DNA from: Candidatus Jorgensenbacteria bacterium
GTDB lineage: Bacteria; Patescibacteriota; Minisyncoccia; UBA6257; GWB1-50-10
Direction: 5' to 3'
Length of the DNA: 5,407 nt
Assembly: GCA_016234345.1 (NCBI GenBank)
Contig: JACRFG010000032.1
Coordinates: 1 to 5,407, forward strand
The translations under genes and the position numbers were made by a program. The notes under the pieces were generated by a model that did no database searches, had not been told where the DNA came from, and worked only from the letters and a program-made list of their open reading frames with translations. Shown one piece after another: positions 1-5,407 of the stretch; the stretch's first letter is position 1, and each line of letters begins with the position of its first letter.

Positions 1-635
1 ATTGCGCCCAAGCGGTGGGTGCCAGGATAAATGGACGGCATGTTGGGACATTTGGCGACGCGGCCTGTTTTAGTTTCTATCCGACAAAAAACCTAGGCGC
101 GATGGGAGACGGGGGGGCGGTGGCGACGAATAATAGAAAGTTGTCGGAGAAGATTAGAAGATTACGGATGTACGGAGAAGATAAAAGGTACCACTCGGTA
201 GAACTTTCAACTCATAGCCGGCTCGATGAGATTCAAGCCGCCATTCTTTCAGTTCGCCTGAAACGTCTAAAGAGCGAACTTCGAAAAAGAGTATCGCTGG
301 CCAATCGATATCGACGCCTTCTTCCTGTTGAAATTCAAATTCCTCCGACACGAATGAAACAGATTTATCACGCGTCTCACTTGTTTGTTATCAGAAGCGC
401 TCAGAGAGATAGGCTTAAAAACTTTTTGAAGAAGGGAAAAATAGAATCCGTCGTTCACTATCCTTCTCCAATTCATTTACAACCAGCCTTTTCTTCTCTT
501 CGGTATAAAAATGGAGACTTTCCGGTTGCGGAACTGGCGTGTAGGCAAGTACTCTCGCTGCCGCTTTTCCCAGGACTATCTGAGGGCGCACAGGACAGAA
601 TTGTCAAGGCAGTAAAGCAAGGAATGGCGATCTAA
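1..635 (+). CDS. DegT/DnrJ/EryC1/StrS-family sugar aminotransferase, 3' part (5' end outside window)
   Basis: This is a PLP-dependent aminotransferase that would convert a keto group of a nucleotide-linked sugar to an amine, usually with glutamate as donor, in the cytoplasm. The frame is open from the window edge (first full codon at nt 3) and begins CAQAVGARINGR, matching the conserved A-Q-A-x-GA stretch of the family, so the GTG at 15 is internal and not the start. The PLP lysine lies in SFYPTKNLGAMGDGGAV (Lys codon at nt 87-89). A C-terminal HYPSPIHLQPAF block and LSLPLFPGLSE near the end are also typical. About 210 residues are present. Family members usually have about 370, so roughly 160 N-terminal residues are missing upstream. 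Family assignment is firm. The sugar and the position aminated (C3 or C4) are not determined. It ends 4 bp before the next gene. Confidence 0.95.
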   Translation, partial: CAQAVGARINGRHVGTFGDAACFSFYPTKNLGAMGDGGAVATNNRKLSEKIRRLRMYGEDKRYHSVELSTHSRLDEIQAAILSVRLKRLKSELRKRVSLANRYRRLLPVEIQIPPTRMKQIYHASHLFVIRSAQRDRLKNFLKKGKIESVVHYPSPIHLQPAFSSLRYKNGDFPVAELACRQVLSLPLFPGLSEGAQDRIVKAVKQGMAI

Positions 636-639
636 TAGT

Positions 640-1380
640 ATGAAGACGACAGAATATTACCGACTTGCTCAATCCGAGAATTCACATTGGTGGTATCGCT
701 CAGTACATGAGCTGATCATGAGTCAGTGTCAGCAAATATTAAAAGGCCCGGCCTTTCCTAAAAGGCCGGGCGTTATCAGGCTTCTAGACGCAGGCTGCGG
801 TACCGGGGGTCTCACAGAGAAACTTACTGCACTCGGTACGGTCGTCGGAATGGATATATCATCGCTTGCGCTTTCTCTCAATAAAGCCGACAATGTTTTT
901 TTGGTACAAGGATCGGTGAATGCCACACCGATGAAATCACATGTATTTGATATGATCGCCAGCATCAGCGTTCTTTATCACAAACAGGTAAAAGAGCAAA
1001 GAGCTCTGCAAGAAATGCTTCGAATGCTAAAAAAAGATGGAATTGCAGTCATCGTGCTGCCGGCGTTCGACTGGATTTTCGGGATGCATGATCGGAATGT
1101 ATATACACGGAAAAGATATTCATTGGGAGAAACCGTCAATTTGATGAAAATTTCCGGATTCAAAGTGCTCCAAGCACGGTATCTGTTCAGTTTTCTTTTT
1201 CCCATTTTTTTCCTCAAGAGGATATCTGAGCGGATTTTAGCTCGGAATCTCTCCGACCTCGTCCTCTTGCCGCCACCGATTAATACGCTCTTTGAGTGGA
1301 TTTGCAGGTTAGAATGGAAACTTGGAAAGATTATACGTTTCCCGTTTGGGAGTTCGCTGATGTTGGTGGTTCAAAAATGA
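640..1380 (+). CDS. Class I SAM-dependent methyltransferase (first of three)
   Basis: A 246-residue soluble methyltransferase. The SAM-binding motif I is LLDAGCGTGG (residues 48-57), with the acidic post-motif residue in VVGMDIS (Asp72) and a methyltransferase-11-like core ending near residue 140 (AVIVLPAF). The N-terminal HWWYRS (residues 16-21) and the later HDRNVYTRKRYS block (150-161) are hallmarks of a subgroup often found in polysaccharide and polyprenyl-linked glycan loci. A hydrophobic stretch at 182-193 (LFSFLFPIFFLK) may be membrane-associated or only a buried helix. The ATG at 640 follows the previous stop by 4 bp and gives the family N-terminus. Only a distant AAGGA lies upstream, so translation is probably coupled. 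A strong inverted repeat lies inside the gene and encodes the linker just before motif I (residues about 36-44). The methyl acceptor is unknown; a sugar hydroxyl is a reasonable inference from context. Confidence 0.9.
   Translation: MKTTEYYRLAQSENSHWWYRSVHELIMSQCQQILKGPAFPKRPGVIRLLDAGCGTGGLTEKLTALGTVVGMDISSLALSLNKADNVFLVQGSVNATPMKSHVFDMIASISVLYHKQVKEQRALQEMLRMLKKDGIAVIVLPAFDWIFGMHDRNVYTRKRYSLGETVNLMKISGFKVLQARYLFSFLFPIFFLKRISERILARNLSDLVLLPPPINTLFEWICRLEWKLGKIIRFPFGSSLMLVVQK
746..771. repeat. Perfect 11-bp inverted repeat with a 4-nt CCTA loop inside the methyltransferase gene
   Basis: The left arm GCCCGGCCTTT (746-756) and right arm AAAGGCCGGGC (761-771) are exact reverse complements around CCTA (757-760). 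Eight of the 11 pairs are G-C. AAAAGGCC also occurs twice, at 741-748 and 760-767, so the middle arm could partly pair with the sequence to its left instead. Read on the minus strand, the stem is followed by CTTTTAATATTT, which resembles an intrinsic terminator facing left. On the + strand no T-run follows. It lies wholly within coding sequence and keeps the frame. Confidence 0.85.
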
Positions 1381-2030
1381 ACTTTACTATATTTTCCAAT
1401 ACATCCTATCGGCGACGGCTTGTCGATAGAGATCTTTATCAATACCGGCACATTTTTTCAGGCGTTGTTCTTGATCTTGGAGGAGGGAGAACAAGAGGAT
1501 CGTTCCCTCACGGAAAGTCTCTCGGGTGGGTAGTACTTGACAAAGACAACACTCTTCAACCAACAATCGTCGGAGACGCGCAAGTACTGCCGTTCCGTAA
1601 TGATTCTTTCGATGCGGTAAAGTGCAGCGAACTGACAGGTTATCTATTCGAACCGCTGAAAATGTTGCGAGAAGTCGAGAGAATTTTAAAACCAGGCGGG
1701 ACAGCGATTTTCACTTCCCCGTATTTAACCCCGTTTGATTTTGATCAGCATGACGGCATCAGATTAACCAACGCTTGGTGGGAGTGGGCCGCCCGGAGGG
1801 TGGGACTGTATTTGGGAAAAGTTGAGCCGGAAGGATTTCTACTGACTGTTTTGGCGGACTTTGAGAAATACTGGATTTCCCATTGGTGGTTACCGCTCAG
1901 ATATGCGGCATATGTAGTGATGTTTCCGATTTATGAAACGTTGTTTTGGTATGAGAAGAAATTTCCGATGCCGAAATATTTCGAGCGTTTCACATCCGGA
2001 TTTTTTGTATTGCTGAAAAAACCGTCATAG
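1377..2030 (+). CDS. Class I SAM-dependent methyltransferase (second of three)
   Basis: A 217-residue methyltransferase of the type-11 fold. Motif I is VLDLGGGRTRG (residues 31-41). GDAQVLPFRNDSFDAV (66-81) is the usual D-x-x-x-L-P-F-x-x-x-S-F-D motif, and LREVERILKPGGTAIFTSPY (97-116) is the strand 4 to strand 5 region. The C-terminus FTSGFFVLLKKP (205-216) is typical of small sugar-locus methyltransferases. The chosen ATG overlaps the previous stop as ATGA, with a weak GGTGG 6 nt upstream. The frame stays open to an ATG at 1296, but that would place 27 extra residues wholly over the preceding gene, which is unlikely. The substrate is unknown. It shares little visible sequence with the neighbouring methyltransferases apart from the fold motifs, so it is not a recent duplicate. 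Leucine codons shift part-way through the gene from CTT to mostly TTG, TTA and CTG. Confidence 0.88.
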   Translation: MNFTIFSNTSYRRRLVDRDLYQYRHIFSGVVLDLGGGRTRGSFPHGKSLGWVVLDKDNTLQPTIVGDAQVLPFRNDSFDAVKCSELTGYLFEPLKMLREVERILKPGGTAIFTSPYLTPFDFDQHDGIRLTNAWWEWAARRVGLYLGKVEPEGFLLTVLADFEKYWISHWWLPLRYAAYVVMFPIYETLFWYEKKFPMPKYFERFTSGFFVLLKKPS

Positions 2031-2050
2031 ACGTCATTTCCGATTATCTA

Positions 2051-3178
2051 ATGGTTCGAATTATTAGATCCAGCACTGTGAAAAATAAGAAGAAGATCAT
2101 CTTTGTATTCCCGACCAATAGGAAAAAATTGATAGGAGAAGTTAGGCGTAGAGTGACGCCAGACAACGGATTGTATGGGTTAAATCATCTTCAGGGATCT
2201 TTTGATATTGAGACAGTTGAGGTATCGACGGTATGGGAGCGTATATTAAATCTTTTGCTGCTTCCGGTGACAATTTTTTTCAATTCAGAACATACCAGGC
2301 TAAATTTGGGCAGGATGATTTTGGCGTTATACGAATCCGGGTCGGCCGATTTGGCAGTCACCTGTGTTGATTCGGTGAGCAAGGCGGCGTGTTTACTGAA
2401 GAAATTTGGGATCATGCGGCAGCATCTGGTATGCATGGCGGGAAATGTGTTGGACGGAACTGAAAGACTTATATTTCTGCATCGGTGGTTATTGTCTGGA
2501 GCGGATTTGATTGTTACTCATGCGCCCGTGGATCAGGAGAAGTTGACTGGACTAGGTTTGAGAAACGGCGTCTGTATTCCGGTTGGGTCTGATGCAAGCT
2601 TTTACCAAAAGCATGCAAATTCAGAATTCCCTGCTTCGCCGGCACGCGGGAGAATTCAAAATTTAAAATTAGTTGTAAGCATTGGGGCGGATCGGGATCG
2701 GGATTATCAAACGTTGTTTTTAGCGGCGTCACAGCTACCTCAACTAAAATTTATAGTATGTTGTGGGAGAAAGAACGTTGAGAGTTTAAAGATTCCCGAT
2801 AATGTCGATGTCAGGACTGGTGTTTCGTCCACAGAAACAAAAAACATTTTGGCTAAAGCGGAGTTGATAGTAATTCCACTTAAAGAAACTTATCGGGCCA
2901 GTGGACAATTGGCAATGTTGGACGCGATGCTGATAGGAAAGCCGGTGATTGTTAGCCGGACCCGGGGAACAGTTGAGTCGTACGGTTTAATTGATAAGAA
3001 GCATATCTTATTGTCACAGCCCGAGGATGCCGAAGATTTAGTCAGAGATATCAAAAACCTACAGAGTAGTCGGAAACTCAGGCAAAATTTGGGAGAGGCC
3101 GGAAGAAAGTTGGCGCTTGGGTATACTACAATGAAATATGCCGAGAAACTCAAGAAAATTATTCTCGCCTCAGATTGA
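2051..3178 (+). CDS. GT-B glycosyltransferase (GT4/group 1-like)
   Basis: A 375-residue enzyme, the usual length for a retaining GT-B transferase using a nucleotide-sugar donor at the cytoplasmic face of the membrane. The N-terminal Rossmann half starts with KKKIIFVFP (13-21) and includes PDNGLYGLNHL (37-47). The domain boundary is at IPVGSDASFY (176-185) and a probable linker at 190-204. The C-terminal half opens with LVVSIGADRDRDYQTL (207-222) and carries the donor-site block ASGQLAMLDAM then GKPVI (283-300). The two glutamates of the classical E-x7-E motif are not both present: the positions are Ala283 and Asp291. No signal peptide or clear membrane helix is seen; VWERILNLLLLPVTIFF (61-77) could contact membrane. 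The ATG at 2051 has no Shine-Dalgarno; a GTG at 2078 (codon 10) is an alternative. Donor and acceptor are unknown. Leucine codons are mainly TTG/TTA, unlike upstream genes. Confidence 0.85.
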   Translation: MVRIIRSSTVKNKKKIIFVFPTNRKKLIGEVRRRVTPDNGLYGLNHLQGSFDIETVEVSTVWERILNLLLLPVTIFFNSEHTRLNLGRMILALYESGSADLAVTCVDSVSKAACLLKKFGIMRQHLVCMAGNVLDGTERLIFLHRWLLSGADLIVTHAPVDQEKLTGLGLRNGVCIPVGSDASFYQKHANSEFPASPARGRIQNLKLVVSIGADRDRDYQTLFLAASQLPQLKFIVCCGRKNVESLKIPDNVDVRTGVSSTETKNILAKAELIVIPLKETYRASGQLAMLDAMLIGKPVIVSRTRGTVESYGLIDKKHILLSQPEDAEDLVRDIKNLQSSRKLRQNLGEAGRKLALGYTTMKYAEKLKKIILASD

Positions 3179-3791
3179 GAACCCTCATTATTTGACGATG
3201 CCGTATCTGTCGCGGGAACGATGGACTAGCTTTTGGTATCAGATTATGGAGGTAATGGAGGCAAAACCGGAGTCGGTATTGGAGATCGGGCCGGGGCCGG
3301 GAATTGTTTCTCATGTTCTTAAGAATATGAGAATAACGGTTACAACGGTGGATATTGACTATCGGCTGAGGCCGACGGTGGGAGCGGATGTTACCAAGCT
3401 GCCGTTTGCGGATAAAAGTTTTGATTGCGTGTTGGCGGCGGAGGTATTGGAGCACATTCAATTTGCCGAAGTTTCGGCGGCGATGAAAGAGTTAGCCAGA
3501 GTTTCCAGAAACGCAATCGCGATAACTTTACCCCATTTTTCCCAGTTTGCGCCATCCATAGCTTTAAAAATATTTCCATTTGTTCCAAAATTTTCTAAAG
3601 TGTTTCCTCTCTCATTGCCGGTTACGCATCGGTTTGACGGACAGCATTATTGGGAGATAGGGAAAAGCGGTTACTCAGCGTCGGTGATTAGACGGCTATT
3701 AATCGAATCGACCGGCATGAGACTTGTGAAGGATTATTTAATTGAAGAAAATCCGTTTCACCATGTTTTCGTATTGAAAAGAACGGTGTAA
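3138..3791 (+). CDS. Class I SAM-dependent methyltransferase (third of three)
   Basis: Up to 217 residues. Motif I is VLEIGPGPGIV (47-57), followed by TVDIDYRLRPTVGADVTKLPF (Asp72 as the probable ribose-binding acid), a core AEVLEHI (101-107), and a distinctive HRFDGQHYWEIGKSGYS block (164-180) shared by a group of small methyltransferases from glycan loci. The start is uncertain. The ATG at 3138 overlaps the glycosyltransferase gene by 41 bp; the ATG at 3198 (codon 21) would leave a 19-bp gap and remove MPRNSRKLFSPQIENPHYLT. Residues 13-20 (IENPHYLT) look more protein-like than the first 12, so a start between these (for example ATT at 3174) cannot be excluded. No clear ribosome site precedes any candidate. 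Codon use matches the preceding gene, suggesting the two travelled together. The substrate is unknown. Confidence 0.85.
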   Translation: MPRNSRKLFSPQIENPHYLTMPYLSRERWTSFWYQIMEVMEAKPESVLEIGPGPGIVSHVLKNMRITVTTVDIDYRLRPTVGADVTKLPFADKSFDCVLAAEVLEHIQFAEVSAAMKELARVSRNAIAITLPHFSQFAPSIALKIFPFVPKFSKVFPLSLPVTHRFDGQHYWEIGKSGYSASVIRRLLIESTGMRLVKDYLIEENPFHHVFVLKRTV

Positions 3792-3810
3792 AATAGAAGA
3801 CCGTTATTAA

Positions 3811-3816
3811 AAAGGA
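3811..3816 (+). promoter_or_regulatory. Ribosome binding site that fixes a TTG start
   Basis: AAAGGA lies 6 nt before the TTG at 3823. It is the only well-placed Shine-Dalgarno-like site seen in the window. The frame is closed upstream by TAA at 3808-3810, and the next ATG would cut into the NAD-binding loop, so TTG is the only sensible start. Confidence 0.7.
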
Positions 3817-3822
3817 TACGCA

Positions 3823-4842
3823 TTGAAAAAATCAACAATTCTTGTTACCGGCAGCGCGGGATTTATGGGATCGCACCTTGTGGATGCGTTAATCGATCAG
3901 GGGAACAGCGTCTATGGTATTGATAATCTCTCAATTGGGTATTTGAAAAACGTTATTCCAAAGGCGAGAAAAACATTTGTGAAGCTTGATCTCCGAGATA
4001 GAAAAAAGATTGCCTCTCTTATCGGAAGAGTCAAACCGGAGATTATTTTCCATCTTGCCGCTATCGCCAGGGAAGGCCTATCCCAATTCACTCCCATAAG
4101 TCACACGGAAAACAATTATAACGCGTATCTCAACGTTTTGATTCCGGCAATAAAAAATAAAGTACGACGAGTCGTCTTGTTTTCTTCAATGGCCGTGTAC
4201 GGAGATCAGGAACCTCCGTTTTCTGAAGACATGCTTCGAAAACCGATTGACATCTATGGGACTGCCAAGGCCGCGATGGAGCAGGCAACGGAAGCTCTTT
4301 CCGATGTTTTCGGATTTGAGTATGTCATCCTTCGGCCTCATAACGTGTATGGTCCGAGACAAAACTTAGCCGATCCATACCGGAATGTGATCGCGATTTT
4401 TATGAACAGATTATTACAGAAAAAACCGTTTTACATTTATGGCAACGGCGAACAAACGAGATCATTTACCTACATTGGCGATATTGTGAGTCCGATGGCC
4501 ACGGCCGGTTTTCAAGCAAATATATCCGGAGAGATTATTAATCTCGGCCCCGAACGAGCATATACGATTAACCAAATGGCAGAAATTGTTTTAAAGAGTT
4601 TTGGATCCGATCTTCATCCGATCTACCTCCCCGATCGCCCCAGAGAGGTGAAAGATGCATTTTGTTCCTCGGCGAAAGCGAAAAAATTGATTGGATTTTC
4701 CGATAAAACATCTCTTTCGGAGGGGATAAAAGAGATGATAGGGTGGGCAAAAACCGTTGGATTCAAAGAACCAAAATATTTACGGTCCCTAGAACTGAAC
4801 GAAGGAAAAGCTCCCAAGACGTGGAGCGAAAAACTTATTTAA
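3823..4842 (+). CDS. Extended-SDR NAD-dependent NDP-sugar epimerase/dehydratase
   Basis: A 339-residue cytoplasmic enzyme of the GalE/RmlB superfamily acting on a nucleotide sugar. The NAD-binding motif is TGSAGFMGS (9-17), then YGIDNLSIG (31-39), LDLRD (55-59, adenine-contact Asp) and FHLAA (76-80). The catalytic set is intact: Ser122 in FSSMAVYG, Tyr145 and Lys149 in IYGTAK. The substrate half has RPHNVYGPRQ (171-180), then YIYGNGEQTRSFTYIGD (204-220) and INLGPERAYTINQMAE (239-253). The tail ends KTWSEKLI, common in UDP-glucose-4-epimerase-like proteins of glycan loci. Translation starts at TTG with a good ribosome site. The family fits epimerisation best, but motif similarity cannot separate epimerase from 4,6-dehydratase or decarboxylase. 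The product may feed the aminotransferase or the flanking glycosyltransferases. Leucine codons are mainly CTT/CTC, unlike the two genes before it. Confidence 0.92.
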   Translation: MKKSTILVTGSAGFMGSHLVDALIDQGNSVYGIDNLSIGYLKNVIPKARKTFVKLDLRDRKKIASLIGRVKPEIIFHLAAIAREGLSQFTPISHTENNYNAYLNVLIPAIKNKVRRVVLFSSMAVYGDQEPPFSEDMLRKPIDIYGTAKAAMEQATEALSDVFGFEYVILRPHNVYGPRQNLADPYRNVIAIFMNRLLQKKPFYIYGNGEQTRSFTYIGDIVSPMATAGFQANISGEIINLGPERAYTINQMAEIVLKSFGSDLHPIYLPDRPREVKDAFCSSAKAKKLIGFSDKTSLSEGIKEMIGWAKTVGFKEPKYLRSLELNEGKAPKTWSEKLI

Positions 4843-4845
4843 TCC

Positions 4846-5407
4846 ATGCGCATCATTATCTTGACCGAAGAAGACGTTCTTGAAGAGAAAAATACTACCA
4901 GTGTTGGGATGCGTCAGTTGGAACTGGCAAAACGATGGTCGATAGATCATAACGTTACGGTGGCGACAACGTACGGGCGGATCGTTAAGAAAAAGAAGGG
5001 GAATATTAATTTACAAGGCGGTGTTCAAACGCTTGATTTTATTTCCGGTTACTACGACGTGGTTGTGATTGAATTGAGTACTAGTCTGTCATCAATTGCC
5101 TATCGGTATGTGACCAGTTCGATTGACCTTCCGACCATTGTTGATTCCTACTATGCGATTCTATTTGAAAAATTGGTTTCTCTTTCTCACGAGGTGGTGC
5201 AGGGCAACGTATTAGCTGAAAAACTCCATGTGATGTCGAGTATCTTAAATCATGGCGATCATTTTATTGTCACGACAGAGAAACAACGTGACTATATTAT
5301 GGGGTTTATTTCATGTCTCGGGAAATTTCACGTTGATTCTTTTTCAAAGGAAATTGTTTCCGTCATTCCGAATACTCTTGACGTTTCATTTTCAAAAAAA
5401 GAAACAA
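4846..5407 (+). CDS. Probable GT-B glycosyltransferase, N-terminal part (runs off window)
   Basis: The frame opens at ATG 4846, 3 bp after the epimerase stop, and stays open to the window edge (187 codons, no stop). The N-terminus MRIIILTEED is a Rossmann strand. SVGMRQLELAKRWSIDHNVTVAT (19-41) fits the [G/V]-G-x-R-x-x-E-L-A segment with following strand of GT4-like enzymes. DVVVIELS (71-78) and PTIVDSYY (96-103) are later strands, and HFIVTTEKQRDYIMGFISCLGK (139-160) matches the serine/threonine-E-x-Q-R-D-Y-x-x-G helix of a group of GT4-like proteins, followed by VIPNTLD (173-179) at the domain boundary. Only the N-terminal domain is present; the donor-binding half lies beyond the window. 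No Shine-Dalgarno is well placed, so coupling to the epimerase is likely. The sugar is unknown. Confidence 0.78.
   Translation, partial: MRIIILTEEDVLEEKNTTSVGMRQLELAKRWSIDHNVTVATTYGRIVKKKKGNINLQGGVQTLDFISGYYDVVVIELSTSLSSIAYRYVTSSIDLPTIVDSYYAILFEKLVSLSHEVVQGNVLAEKLHVMSSILNHGDHFIVTTEKQRDYIMGFISCLGKFHVDSFSKEIVSVIPNTLDVSFSKKET

Noticed and set aside
15..17. GTG as the start of the aminotransferase gene
   Set aside because: The frame is open to the window edge and the upstream codons (CAQA) match the conserved region before the PLP lysine, so the gene starts outside the window.
1026..1035. A7G run as a programmed frameshift or broken-gene site
   Set aside because: The reading frame continues normally with family motifs on both sides and no alternative frame product of interest is seen.
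1296..1376. Upstream extension of the second methyltransferase to the ATG at 1296
   Set aside because: It would lie entirely over the preceding gene, and the extra 27 residues show no family features; the ATGA overlap start at 1377 is more natural.
1537..1565. TTGACA resembling a -35 box
   Set aside because: It is inside coding sequence (VLDKDN) and no -10-like hexamer lies 16-18 nt downstream.
2023..2037. Direct repeat CGTCAT-AGA-CGTCAT at the end of the second methyltransferase gene
   Set aside because: It is too short and too close together to be a target-site duplication, and no mobile element lies beside it.
2690..2704. Short tandem repeat GATCGG (about 2.5 copies)
   Set aside because: It encodes ADRDRDY, which fits a motif expected at the start of the C-terminal domain of this kind of glycosyltransferase, so coding constraint explains it.
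3159..3461. 100-codon open frame on the minus strand
   Set aside because: It is antisense to a well-supported methyltransferase; its Arg/His-rich product has no recognisable motif and no ribosome site was seen.
3774..3810. Possible promoter (TTGAAA with TAAAAT or TATTAA) before the epimerase
   Set aside because: Spacings are about 9 and 25 nt, neither compatible with a standard sigma-70 type promoter.

Overview
The window is a gene-dense, one-direction (+ strand) stretch of a surface-glycan or glycolipid biosynthesis locus. Seven genes follow one another with almost no space between them. In order they are: the 3' part of a DegT/AHBA-type sugar aminotransferase (1-635); a class I SAM methyltransferase (640-1380); a second methyltransferase (1377-2030); a GT-B glycosyltransferase (2051-3178); a third methyltransferase (about 3138-3791); an extended-SDR NDP-sugar epimerase/dehydratase (3823-4842); and the 5' part of a second GT-B-like glycosyltransferase that runs off the window (4846 onward).

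The junctions are 4 bp, a 4-bp ATGA overlap, 20 bp, a 41-bp overlap (or a 19-bp gap, depending on the start chosen), 31 bp and 3 bp. No convincing promoter or rho-independent terminator on the + strand was found, so the set reads as one operon that begins and ends outside the window. The longest non-coding stretch is 31 bp. I saw no RNA genes, mobile elements or CRISPR arrays.

A plausible division of labour (inference) is that the aminotransferase and the SDR enzyme build an unusual nucleotide sugar, the two glycosyltransferases transfer sugars to a lipid carrier or growing glycan, and the three methyltransferases decorate a sugar or cap the chain. The exact sugar cannot be read from the sequence. 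No flippase, polymerase or ABC exporter lies in the window.

The organism is a prokaryote using TAA, TAG and TGA as stops, with moderate, slightly AT-leaning composition and mostly weak Shine-Dalgarno signals. Compact glycan loci rich in methyltransferases and GT-B enzymes are common in environmental bacteria, including candidate phyla such as Patescibacteria. That placement is only a guess. TGA stops argue against lineages that read TGA as glycine.

The signals most worth a second look are a perfect 11-bp GC-rich inverted repeat inside the first methyltransferase gene, and a sharp change in leucine codon choice over the fourth and fifth genes that suggests the locus is a mosaic. I did not find a clearly new biological system.
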